In this document: piece by piece, positions 26,371 through 34,325 of the stretch | Position numbering within the stretch: position 1 is the stretch's first letter | How the letters are laid out: each line of letters begins with the position of its first letter | The notes under the pieces: generated by a model | Told to the model about the DNA's origin: nothing | Database searches by the model: none | The model's input: only the letters and a program-made list of their open reading frames with translations | Position numbers and translations under genes: made by a program | NCBI GenBank assembly: GCA_017411325.1 | Contig: JAFQQJ010000020.1 | Location: 1-64,000, forward strand | Direction of reading: 5' to 3' | Length of the DNA stretch: 64,000 nucleotides | From: Clostridia bacterium | GTDB taxonomy: Bacteria; Bacillota; Clostridia; CAKSNL01; HGM11501

Positions 26371-27872
26371 TTTGCTTTCTTCTCCCTGTAAATTTCAAAA
26401 GCGGTGGTAAAAGCGGTTTTGCTTACAACGAAGTTGACAGCAAGATACAGCAGTACAATCCAGGGTGCGTGGGTGAGGCCTTTTAATATAAGCTGCATAA
26501 ATGAAAGCCCCCCGAAGGAATTGACGAAAAGTATTGCCATAACAACTGCGAAAACCGCGCCGTTTGAAATGATGATTTTATATGTACAGAAAATGCTTCT
26601 TTTCAAAATGTTCTTATTGGAGTAGTGAATTGTAACGATGCCGCGGTATAAAAGGGCGGCAATGGTTCCCGCAAGAGCACCGCATATACCGTAAAACCTG
26701 ATTGCAACAACGGAAATCGACAGGTTTATAATCATCTCGACTATAGCGTGATGACGGGTTTTTGAAAAATCCCCGGAATATTCGATTATGCCGTTTACGG
26801 GCAGCTTTGCTGCGGCTGTAAGGCTCATTATTACAAAGAGCAGCAAAAGAGGAACGCTTGTATAGTTTGCGTCTGTTGCCTTGCTCGTATATATCTGTAT
26901 CAGGGGCAGCAGGAAAACCGCCATAAGAGTGTAAATTGTGAATGTCCCCATTATGTAAAAGGTCTCATACATATTGAACATTTTGTTAAACCTTGCCCGG
27001 TCTGTGTTGAACATCTGCCCGAGGGCAAAGGTAAAGGATGAAATTATGCTTGTAATAAAGTTTTGTACCTGATAGAAAAACAGATTGTATATGGAATATA
27101 CACTTACGGAAGCAAAATCGCACAAAAATGAGATTAAAAGCACATCGGTATTGTTGAAAACCATACCGGAAAGCTGATGCACCAGCACCGAATTTTTCTG
27201 CGAAATTGCAGTATAGTCAGGCTTTTCCTTAAGATTAAGCCAGGTATATCTCTTCTTTGCATAAAAGTAAAGGAAGGTAAGCTGTATAAGGGAAATCAGA
27301 CAATATACAAGCTGAATCAAAATGAGGCTTTCTGTTAATAAAAGAACAAGCATCTTTCCGATGTTGGATGCAAGCTGAAGGACGGTTTCCGCATTGTTCA
27401 GAACATATTTTCTTCCGTCAACCTCCATAAGAATTCTGTATTTCGCCTGAACGAAATAGCTGAAGAGCGAGGGCAGTGCATTAAGTATTATAAGTGAAAA
27501 CAAAACGGCACTGCTTATGGGGGTATCAATTAAAAAGGAATATACAAAAGCGATGACTAAGACGATTAAGGTGTATACTATACCTGTTTTTATATAGTAT
27601 GAGTTTGTTGCCGAAAGAACGGCGCTTGCATTTTTATAGTCCTTTTCGCCTATTCTTTTGTAAAGCGCCTGGGTTGTGGCAAGACCTACGCCTGCCTCCA
27701 AAAGGCACAGATATGTAAAAATCTGCTTTATGGTGTTGAGTACGCCGTTAATCTCCGAGCCGAAGTTTTCTATATAAAGCTTCGGCAAAAGAAAGCTTAC
27801 GGAAATAAGCACCGCCTGATAGACCAGTGACGATATCAGGTTGTTTTTTATTCTTTCGTCTTTAGCCGGCAT
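26367..27872 (-). CDS. Wzx-like oligosaccharide flippase
   Basis: 501 residues with about twelve to fourteen membrane helices and no large soluble domain. The start (LISSLVYQAVLISVSFLLP followed by KLYIENFGSEINGVLN) is typical of MATE/PST-type lipid-linked oligosaccharide flippases. It should translocate undecaprenyl-diphosphate repeat units for polymerisation by the Wzy-like protein at 15564. GGAGG site upstream. With Wzy and Wzz-like proteins it defines a Wzx/Wzy-dependent pathway. Confidence 0.88.
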   Translation of the reverse strand: MPAKDERIKNNLISSLVYQAVLISVSFLLPKLYIENFGSEINGVLNTIKQIFTYLCLLEAGVGLATTQALYKRIGEKDYKNASAVLSATNSYYIKTGIVYTLIVLVIAFVYSFLIDTPISSAVLFSLIILNALPSLFSYFVQAKYRILMEVDGRKYVLNNAETVLQLASNIGKMLVLLLTESLILIQLVYCLISLIQLTFLYFYAKKRYTWLNLKEKPDYTAISQKNSVLVHQLSGMVFNNTDVLLISFLCDFASVSVYSIYNLFFYQVQNFITSIISSFTFALGQMFNTDRARFNKMFNMYETFYIMGTFTIYTLMAVFLLPLIQIYTSKATDANYTSVPLLLLFVIMSLTAAAKLPVNGIIEYSGDFSKTRHHAIVEMIINLSISVVAIRFYGICGALAGTIAALLYRGIVTIHYSNKNILKRSIFCTYKIIISNGAVFAVVMAILFVNSFGGLSFMQLILKGLTHAPWIVLLYLAVNFVVSKTAFTTAFEIYREKKAK

Positions 27873-27888
27873 ACCGTCACCTCCTTTT

Positions 27889-28431
27889 TCATACGCGGTT
27901 ACATATATAGTCTTCTGTTGCGTTTTCTTTCGGGATAATCCTTCCGGGATTGCCGATTACCACGCTGTGATCGGGAACATCAAAATTGACATAGGAAAGA
28001 GGAGCGATTAAAACATCGCTTCCGATTTTTACGTTTCCGACAATAACCGCATTTGTTCCTATCCAGCAGTTATCGGAAATAACGGGAGCGCCCTTTCTCT
28101 TTCCGCGGTTTTCCATACCTATGGTAACACCGGTGCCGATGTTTATGTTTTTGCCGAGATGTGCATCGGGATGGATTATAACTCTTCCGAGGTGACCTAT
28201 GTAAAAGCCTTCGCCTATTTTTGTCCTTGCGGGAATCTGAATGTGAGTTTTCTTTGAAAGCGCAAAAAGCCTTAACGTATAAAAAAGCTTCAAGGGCAAA
28301 AACTTACACATATTTGCTTTTCTAAACAGGGCAATGTATTTTAATTCAAGGGGGCGCAGGAGCCTTTTTAAGAAGGGCTCGCCGCCTTCCCCGTAATACC
28401 TGTAAAGGTCTTTCTTAAAAACAGAGTTCAT
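27889..28431 (-). CDS. left-handed beta-helix O-acetyltransferase (CysE/capsule type)
   Basis: 180 residues. The N-terminal helices (FLKRLLRPLELKYIALFRK) are followed by hexapeptide repeats: IPARTKIGEGFYIGHLGRVI, INIGTGVTIG, CWIGTNAVIVG, VKIGSDVLIA and VVIGNPGR. This is the serine-acetyltransferase-like subgroup frequent in polysaccharide clusters, likely to O-acetylate a sugar using acetyl-CoA. ATG 28431 is preferred; an in-frame TTG at 28461 would overlap the preceding gene. Confidence 0.85.
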   Translation of the reverse strand: MNSVFKKDLYRYYGEGGEPFLKRLLRPLELKYIALFRKANMCKFLPLKLFYTLRLFALSKKTHIQIPARTKIGEGFYIGHLGRVIIHPDAHLGKNINIGTGVTIGMENRGKRKGAPVISDNCWIGTNAVIVGNVKIGSDVLIAPLSYVNFDVPDHSVVIGNPGRIIPKENATEDYICNRV

Positions 28432-28441
28432 TTTTTCACAC

Positions 28442-28819
28442 TCATTTTTCTTTTGATTCAAGAAATATTTTTCTTGTTATAAAGTTATAAACGGGAACGA
28501 TAATCATGGCAAAAATCTTTACCGCCAGATAATATATGTTTGTGAAAGTCACACCGAGCCATAAAATAAGCTGGTTTAATAAAAGACCTCCCGCACTTAA
28601 GATAAAAAATATGAAAAAATCTTTTATTTTGTTTTCATTTTTACTCCTGAAAACAAATGCCATGCTTAAAATATAGTTTACGATAACAGATGCGCAAAAG
28701 GAGATGGCAGAGGAAAGTAAGACATCAATAAGGAAAATTTCCTTAAGGAGGACTAAAACGCCCACATCCGTAATTGCGGCAATGACTCCTACGATACCGA
28801 ATTTTAATAGCTGCAGCAT
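28442..28819 (-). CDS. GtrA-family membrane protein
   Basis: About 125 residues, four membrane helices. QLLKFGIVGVIAAITDVGVL and FCASVIVNYILSMAFVFRSK are the GtrA signature. GtrA proteins are thought to flip undecaprenyl-phosphate-linked monosaccharides made by GtrB. ATG 28819 with GGTGAG just upstream is chosen; a TTG at 28852 lies inside the previous gene. Confidence 0.88.
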   Translation of the reverse strand: MLQLLKFGIVGVIAAITDVGVLVLLKEIFLIDVLLSSAISFCASVIVNYILSMAFVFRSKNENKIKDFFIFFILSAGGLLLNQLILWLGVTFTNIYYLAVKIFAMIIVPVYNFITRKIFLESKEK

Positions 28820-28830
28820 CCCACTCACCG

Positions 28831-31125
28831 TCAGTCTCTGGCAAATACCCAAAGGGTATCGTTTACATTATCTGTGTCTTCCGTAAGGCTGTAAACACTT
28901 AAGGTTACGGAATCGCCGTTCACCTTTTTGTAGGTGATTGACGGTGTTTTGCCTTCTGCCAGGATTCTTTTTATTGCATCATAGTTAAGGAAGTTTGTAA
29001 CCGCTCTGTGTGAGTCCGGATGCACAAGCTCATTTATGTATGTTTTCAGGAGGTTTGAGAAATGGTCCTCGTTTTCATTGTATCCGAGATAAGCCGGCAT
29101 AAGAATTCTGTTTGCTTTGTCGGTTGCAAGGGAAACCTTGTATATGCCGTTGTAATGATCCTTGAGAACAGAAATCATGGTATCGATTTCGCTGATACCG
29201 GTTTTTATCTGACTGTAGTTGTCACTCTCCCTGGCGATGCTTATATTTTCTTTCTTCTGATAATACTCTGCCTTTGCCTCATACATTCTGACCTCGGCCT
29301 CGTGTACCATTTCTTCGCAGTTGGTATTTCTGCTTCTGAAGGACATACCGATTGCAACATGATAGCCCTTCGGCTCAAGCTGGCGTATGAAAGTTTCAAT
29401 ACTCTGATTTACGTTTTCTTGAGACATATTTTTCGCAAAGACCAGAAATTCATCTCCGCCCATTCTGTAAACGCTGTGACCGAAGAAGGATTCTTTAAGG
29501 GAATTTGCGATGTAGATAAGCATTTCATCGCCTGCAGCGTGACCGTATTTGTTGTTTCTTATATGAAGCTCATTTACATCTATGTAGATGCAGGCGAAAT
29601 CTTCGGGTAATTCTTCGTCAAAAACTAAAATATCTTTTTTGTATGCAACGCGGTTGAGTGCGCCTGTAAGAGCATCCGTTGTTGCGGCAAGCTCCGTTTT
29701 GTTAAGATGTCTTTTGTTGTAAAGTGCAATGGAGAAGCAGACAGCAATATCTGCCACAAGTCTTCTTACCAGAGAACTCTTCTTCGGATTTATTGTGCCT
29801 AAAATGCTGACGTGATTGTTTTTGTCAGGGAGTATTGCAAAGGATACGTCATATATTTCGTGAACTGTTAAAAACTGATAAAGCTCAGGGTTTGTATTTA
29901 AAAGGTGATTATTGGGAATAATCTGCATAAATCCGATGGAAAGCTTTTCCTTATTTATGTTTGCGGCATATTTGAAAAGCTCGCCTATAAAATATGTTCT
30001 GTCATTACCTGTAAGAAGCATATCCGCAAGAGACGGCTTTATATAGTGATGATCCTCTCCGTCGGTATCTGCAAAGAAGGCGGAGCGGGAGGAGGAAAAT
30101 TCCTTTATTCTCTTAAGGGCGGCAGTTATGCTTTCGTGCTGCTGGTTTATTTCAAGAAGAAGCTTTCTTATTGCGGAAGATTCTTCGTTAAGCTTTCTTC
30201 TGTTTCTCTCCTTCTGCATAATTATGTTAAGATATCCTGTTAAGATAACGATGATTGCGGCAAAGGCGAAAAGCAAGCTTCTGGATATTCCGTGAGTTTC
30301 TGCAAATACCTGGGATTCATAGCGGGCGAGCATAATTCCCCAGTCAAAATCCTCCAGCGTGGAGTAATGGATATATAAATCTTCTCCCGTAAATTTGGAT
30401 TTGAAGGATGAAAAGCCCTTTTCGTTGTTTTCAAAATCCTCGTATGTATAATTTCCGTTAAACTCCCTGTCCTTAAAGCTTTTGAGCTCACCGGGAATCT
30501 TGCTGATTGTGTCTATTACAAATTTTCCGGTTTCCTTATCGTAAACGAAAAGCTGTGCGTCAAGCTCCCTTGCCATATTTACATATTTTTCGCCTATTAC
30601 ATCAAGGCGGATTACACCGTACAATATCCCCACGGTTTCTCCGTTTGCCTTGATCGGAACGGCGGTTCTTATAATTTCCTCGCCGTCTCTTGTGAGGTCG
30701 GCTACTCTTCCCGTCACATATTCTCCGCGGAGTGCTTCTTCGGAAAAGCTGATTTTGCCTGAAAGGTCTATTTCTCCCATTTTGGTAACAAAGGTATTGT
30801 CGGGATTAAGTATTCCGATGTTTGAAAGCAGACCGATGGGCTTGAAGGATTCAAACATTATGCTGTAGCTTTCGCCGTCAGAATAGAGCTTGGATGCAAA
30901 GTTTGCCATGGTGACAAGGTTTTCCCTGTCCGACTTAAGCTGCAGGGTAAGGTCGTCCTTTATCTGCTTTGTCTGAAGGTGAAGTATTTCATAGGCATCT
31001 TTTTCTGCCATGAGATAAAAGTTTTCCACCATTGCGAAAACAACCGCGCATATTAAAACCGCGGTGATGATAGTATAAATTATGTTGCTCTGCTTCCTTC
31101 TTTTTCTTTCATAAGTTGTTGCCAT
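28831..31125 (-). CDS. dCACHE-like sensor diguanylate cyclase (GGDEF intact)
   Basis: 764 residues. A membrane helix (about 15-38), an extracellular sensor of about 240 residues resembling a double Cache domain (GILNPDNTFVTKMGEIDLSG, RTAVPIKANGETVGILYGV), a second helix (about 285-305) and a linker are followed by a GAF-like region and a GGDEF domain with TDALTGALNRVAYKKD and MGGDEFLVF (GGDEF at 556-560). No RxxD inhibitory site is seen just before it. A C-terminal domain of about 115 residues with a PAS-like look follows. First gene of the exopolysaccharide operon, probably making the c-di-GMP that stimulates it in response to an external ligand. Confidence 0.85.
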   Translation of the reverse strand: MATTYERKRRKQSNIIYTIITAVLICAVVFAMVENFYLMAEKDAYEILHLQTKQIKDDLTLQLKSDRENLVTMANFASKLYSDGESYSIMFESFKPIGLLSNIGILNPDNTFVTKMGEIDLSGKISFSEEALRGEYVTGRVADLTRDGEEIIRTAVPIKANGETVGILYGVIRLDVIGEKYVNMARELDAQLFVYDKETGKFVIDTISKIPGELKSFKDREFNGNYTYEDFENNEKGFSSFKSKFTGEDLYIHYSTLEDFDWGIMLARYESQVFAETHGISRSLLFAFAAIIVILTGYLNIIMQKERNRRKLNEESSAIRKLLLEINQQHESITAALKRIKEFSSSRSAFFADTDGEDHHYIKPSLADMLLTGNDRTYFIGELFKYAANINKEKLSIGFMQIIPNNHLLNTNPELYQFLTVHEIYDVSFAILPDKNNHVSILGTINPKKSSLVRRLVADIAVCFSIALYNKRHLNKTELAATTDALTGALNRVAYKKDILVFDEELPEDFACIYIDVNELHIRNNKYGHAAGDEMLIYIANSLKESFFGHSVYRMGGDEFLVFAKNMSQENVNQSIETFIRQLEPKGYHVAIGMSFRSRNTNCEEMVHEAEVRMYEAKAEYYQKKENISIARESDNYSQIKTGISEIDTMISVLKDHYNGIYKVSLATDKANRILMPAYLGYNENEDHFSNLLKTYINELVHPDSHRAVTNFLNYDAIKRILAEGKTPSITYKKVNGDSVTLSVYSLTEDTDNVNDTLWVFARD

Positions 31126-31208
31126 TTTTACATCTTCTTTCCATTATCTCATAATCTGCCCCGGCAGATTTTCTTTCATTTATATATGCATTTTTGCATA
31201 CTACTCCC

Positions 31209-31237
31209 ATTCTATCACAATAATACAGAAAAATCAA
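31209..31237 (-). promoter_or_regulatory. promoter of the exopolysaccharide operon
   Basis: On the minus strand TTGATT (31232-31237), 17 bases, TAGAAT (31209-31214). The leader of about 75 bases contains two hairpins, TATGCA-AAAA-TGCATA and AATCTGCC-GG-GGCAGATT. They do not match a known riboswitch by eye. The rest of the 344-base gap (to 31469) holds only the upstream region of the truncated dehydrogenase gene. Confidence 0.6.
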
Positions 31238-31469
31238 GGGTTTCGGCTCTTTATTCTCCTTTTTTTCGCGTCCGGAAAATGTAGCTCTGCATCGTTGTCG
31301 GTATTTGTGCCTTAAACGGACGTTGAAATGGCATTTTTTCTTTTGTAAAAGTCGTTTTTGCAAGTTTGGTCTTTGTTGTCCATTTATATTTTTTCGTCGG
31401 TATGGTATTATTAACTGGCAATATGGTGTGTTTTACAACTTTATATATTTTTAGCAAGGAGGCTTTTTT

Positions 31470-31859
31470 GTGAAAAAAGTAAAAATTGAAGAGCTTAAGG
31501 ATTTTTCGGTTAAAGCACTTGAAAAATCGGGGGTAAGTCACGAGAATGCAGAAATCATTGCTGACGTTTTAATAACCACCGATACCTTCGGCGTTTTAAC
31601 CCACGGCACCAAGAATTTAGGTCAGTACATAGATAAGATGAAGGCAGGCGGATTGGATGCTGCTGCCGAGCCTTCAATTGTAAGAGAAGGTCCTGCCTGG
31701 GCAATTGTAAACGGAAACAAGGCGGCGGGTATGGTTTCCGGATACAAGGCGATGAAGATGGCTATCCAGAAAGCTAAAAAAGTCGGTATTGCATATGTGG
31801 GAGTTAAAAACAGCTGTCACTTCGGTGCAGCAGGCTTCTATGCAAATCTGGCGGCAAAG
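31470..31859 (+). pseudogene. 5' fragment of an LDH2-family dehydrogenase gene
   Basis: The first 130 codons match the N-terminus of the complete LDH2-family gene at 38280-39335 closely (shared TTDTFGVLTHGTKNLGQYID, GPAWAI and SCHFGAAGFYANLAAK), after which the frame runs into an IS256-type element and soon stops. Start is GTG with AAGGAGG upstream. By eye the two copies are roughly 80% alike at DNA level, so this is an older paralogue, not a recent duplication. The 3' part is not found on the far side of the element, so it has been lost by deletion or rearrangement. Confidence 0.85.
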
Positions 31860-33085
31860 AATATTTCAAGCTGTGAGTGGATTTGTCCCCAGTCTTTGCG
31901 CTTGCCTGTCCACTTCTTCGTAATGTCTATCATTGCAAGATATAGCATTTTTAAAAGGCTGTCATCCGTTGGAAATACGCTTTTATTTTTTGTAACCTTC
32001 CGAAGCTGACGGTTAAATCCCTCTATCGCATTCGTTGTGTAAATCAATGTTCTGACCGCCTCCGGATACTTGAAATACGTCGATAAATTAGCCCAATTTG
32101 CCCGCCACGAAATAGCTATTTTAGGATATTTGCTGCTCCATTTTTCATCAAAGCTATCAAGCTCCGAAAGTGCAGTTTGTTCGTCAACCGCCGCATAAAC
32201 CCTCTTCAAATCAGCCATTAAAGCCTTAATATCCTTGTATGATACAAACCTTGTTGTATTGCGGATTTGATGTATTATGCACTGCTGGATTTCCGTTTTG
32301 GGATATACGGCCTCTATTGCGTTTGTAAAGCCAGTCAGCCCATCAATGCAGGCGATCAGTATATCCTCGACACCGCGAGCCTTTATACTGTTTAACACCG
32401 AAAGCCAAAACTTTGCGCTTTCATTTTCGCCAACCCACATTCCGAGGACTTCCTTTTGTCCGTCCATATTGATTCCGATCGCGATATATACAGCCTTTTT
32501 GATAATTTGTCCTTCGCTTCTGACGTGGAAGTGTATGGCGTCCATAAATACAACTGCATAGATTTCTTCAAGCGGTCTTGACTGCCATTCTCGCACTACA
32601 GGCAGTATTTTGTCTGTTATCCGGCTTATGGTTGTATCGGAACATTCCAAACCGTAAATATCCTTGATGTGAGCTTCTATATCGCTTGTGGTCATGCCCT
32701 TTGCATACATAGATATAATTTTTTCTTCAATGTCACCGGTCAGTGTTGTTTGATTTTTCTTTACAAGCTGCGGCTCAAATTCACCGTCTCTGTCTCTCGG
32801 CACTTTGATTTCCGTTTTGCCAAAGCTTGTTTTAAGGGTCTTTTTAGAATATCCGTTACGGCTGTTTTCGCCCTCTTTGTTGCGATAATCATACTTTGTA
32901 TAGCCTAATTCATCGACAAGCTCTCCGTCAAGACCGTTTTCAAGCATTTCTCCGACCATCATCTTAAACACATCTTTCAGGTCATCAAAATTCTTTACAT
33001 CCAACCCTTTCATGATGTTACGCAAATTCTCCTTGCGTTCTTTTTCCGCCGCCCTCTCTTCGGGACTTAATTTGTACCTTGGCAT
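31838..33085 (-). CDS. IS256-family transposase (C-terminal end altered)
   Basis: 415 residues. The DDE triad is complete: VFMDAIHF (Asp), IACIDGLTGF (Asp) and TTNAIEGFNRQLRK (Glu). The N-terminus MPRYKLSPEERAA begins at ATG 33085, after a GGAGG site; the frame could extend to 33124 but that part lies in the leader hairpin. The last residues read QLEIFF followed by AARFA, where family members normally end with EGR-type residues: the final codons and the stop come from the antisense of the truncated dehydrogenase gene. Catalysis may be preserved, but the element lacks its right end. Confidence 0.9.
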   Translation of the reverse strand: MPRYKLSPEERAAEKERKENLRNIMKGLDVKNFDDLKDVFKMMVGEMLENGLDGELVDELGYTKYDYRNKEGENSRNGYSKKTLKTSFGKTEIKVPRDRDGEFEPQLVKKNQTTLTGDIEEKIISMYAKGMTTSDIEAHIKDIYGLECSDTTISRITDKILPVVREWQSRPLEEIYAVVFMDAIHFHVRSEGQIIKKAVYIAIGINMDGQKEVLGMWVGENESAKFWLSVLNSIKARGVEDILIACIDGLTGFTNAIEAVYPKTEIQQCIIHQIRNTTRFVSYKDIKALMADLKRVYAAVDEQTALSELDSFDEKWSSKYPKIAISWRANWANLSTYFKYPEAVRTLIYTTNAIEGFNRQLRKVTKNKSVFPTDDSLLKMLYLAMIDITKKWTGKRKDWGQIHSQLEIFFAARFA

Positions 33086-33090
33086 AATTA

Positions 33091-33135
33091 AAACCTCCAA
33101 AATGATATTTTTATTATATATCATCTTGGAGGTTT
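33091..33135 (-). promoter_or_regulatory. RBS-sequestering stem-loop in the transposase leader
   Basis: Two 18-base arms (33091-33108 and 33118-33135) pair fully with a single G-U; the arm nearer the gene contains the GGAGG ribosome binding site and the other the complementary CCTCC. A long read-through transcript would hide the site. A transcript from the internal promoter starts inside the gene-proximal arm and escapes the fold. Confidence 0.7.
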
Positions 33136-33141
33136 CGTAAA
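33113..33141 (-). promoter_or_regulatory. promoter of the IS256-type transposase
   Basis: On the minus strand TTTACG (33136-33141), 17 bases, TATAAT (33113-33118). The spacer is the upstream arm of the stem-loop. Predicted start about 33106. Confidence 0.55.
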
Positions 33142-33207
33142 GAGTTTACACAAAATCCGGGGTTGACTCAAGTCCGATTTTTTATATACATACAATTTAA
33201 CTTTTTA

Positions 33208-34107
33208 TTATTTGAGCTGACTTTTCCTGGTTTGAGATATATAGATATTACGGTATTCTTTTGGAGTCATTCCTGTTTTTTGCTTGAAAAATCGGCATAG
33301 GTAGCCACTGTCACAATAACCCATTTTTTCTGATATTTCATCAAGCGTAATTTTTGAATCATGAAGGAATGATTTTATACAATTTATTTTGTGAATATTC
33401 TTGTATTCCACAGGCGATATTCCGGCATAATTTCGGAAAAGGCGTTCGTAATGGCTGATACTTATGTTGTGGCTTGCGGCAATGTCTTTAATGCTTTTTG
33501 CGGGCGATGAACACTCTTCAAGATATTTTATGCTGTTTTCGATAATGCTTATATCCGAGTAGCTATTTTTTTCTATAAGGCAGTTACTCGCTATTGTGTT
33601 AAATATGTCATATGCGGCAGTGTATACTGACAATGGCAATGAATGTTCAGTATTAAATGCATCAATCAAAGATAGAAATAGATTTCTATACAGCGACGAG
33701 TAGCGTGTGGTAACAATCATAACATTTTTGCTAAAAAAGATGTGATCGCCACTGTCTTGTGTACATATAAAAGCTTTTTTGGGAGTGTCTCCCCTGTGTA
33801 CATCTATACAACTTAATGTAAATTCAAATAAAAGATTTTCCTGGAAGTTGTCATTTCCCGACGGAGAGTTTTCCCAGACATACTGACACCCCTGAGGTAT
33901 GTAAACAAGAGTTCCGTGAGGAATATTCAACGGAGGCAGATTATTTTGATAACAAACGCCGGTGGTGTTTGAAAAGAACAAAAGCGCATCTGTTTGGCGC
34001 GGAGCAGACATTGTAAAATTTGTTTTTCCGCTGCTGATCTGCCTGCTTGCGAAAATGTTTGATATATTGAAAAAATATCGGTTAAGTTCAGAAAAATCAA
34101 GAAGCAT
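33208..34107 (-). CDS. AraC-family transcriptional regulator (amino-sugar cluster)
   Basis: 299 residues. The N-terminal AraC-type sensor half (PPLNIPHGTLVYIPQGCQYVWE cupin strand pattern, with residues split here by Pro) is followed by a C-terminal double HTH: SIKDIAASHNISISHYERLF and GYCDSGYLCRFFKQKTGMTPKEYR. Start ATG 34107 has GGAGG at ideal spacing. It is divergent from the oxidoreductase-nagA-nagB-like genes and is presumably their activator. Its promoter and a nearby palindrome are listed separately. Confidence 0.88.
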   Translation of the reverse strand: MLLDFSELNRYFFNISNIFASRQISSGKTNFTMSAPRQTDALLFFSNTTGVCYQNNLPPLNIPHGTLVYIPQGCQYVWENSPSGNDNFQENLLFEFTLSCIDVHRGDTPKKAFICTQDSGDHIFFSKNVMIVTTRYSSLYRNLFLSLIDAFNTEHSLPLSVYTAAYDIFNTIASNCLIEKNSYSDISIIENSIKYLEECSSPAKSIKDIAASHNISISHYERLFRNYAGISPVEYKNIHKINCIKSFLHDSKITLDEISEKMGYCDSGYLCRFFKQKTGMTPKEYRNIYISQTRKSQLK

Positions 34108-34135
34108 TTTGAATACCTCCAAGATATAATGGTTT

Positions 34136-34151
34136 AATTGTTTTCACAATT
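34136..34151. promoter_or_regulatory. palindrome AATTGT-TTTC-ACAATT, possible operator
   Basis: A perfect 6-bp inverted repeat overlapping the -10 box and start point of the araC gene promoter, in the divergent intergenic region. Confidence 0.4.
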
Positions 34152-34177
34152 ATAACACGAAAATCTTTTATTGTAAA
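34149..34177 (-). promoter_or_regulatory. promoter of the 33208-34107 regulator
   Basis: On the minus strand TTTACA (34172-34177), 17 bases, TATAAT (34149-34154), with a TG one base upstream (extended -10). Confidence 0.65.
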
Positions 34178-34325
34178 GAGCGGTCGGAAAAAGTCCAATT
34201 ATTTGCGTATATAATCCATTGTTTATGTATTAATGGTATTATATAATTATGGCAGAATGCAAATCCGGATTGCATTTTATAAAATATAGATTAAAGGTAT
34301 AATGCAAAATAAAGGAGGAAGTAAC

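Larger units (their letters stand above)
31860..33170 (-). mobile_element. IS256-type insertion sequence, right end missing
   Basis: The junction with the dehydrogenase gene is at 31859/31860, judged by comparison with the intact paralogue. No terminal inverted repeat matching the upstream end (the region 33136-33170, with TTTACACAAAATCC) is found there. The outer limit on the upstream side is approximate. No 8-bp target duplication can be recognised. The copy is therefore probably immobile on its own. Confidence 0.7.

Noticed and set aside
29062-29610. 182-codon open frame on the plus strand inside the GGDEF gene
   Set aside because: Antisense to an intact GGDEF domain; its hydrophobic translation is typical of shadow frames.
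31126-31208. Possible c-di-GMP riboswitch in the leader of the EPS operon
   Set aside because: Two simple hairpins are present, but the conserved core of class I or II c-di-GMP riboswitches is not recognisable.
31470-32009. A complete 179-residue dehydrogenase variant
   Set aside because: Only the first 130 residues are dehydrogenase; the remainder is antisense transposase sequence, so it is a broken gene.
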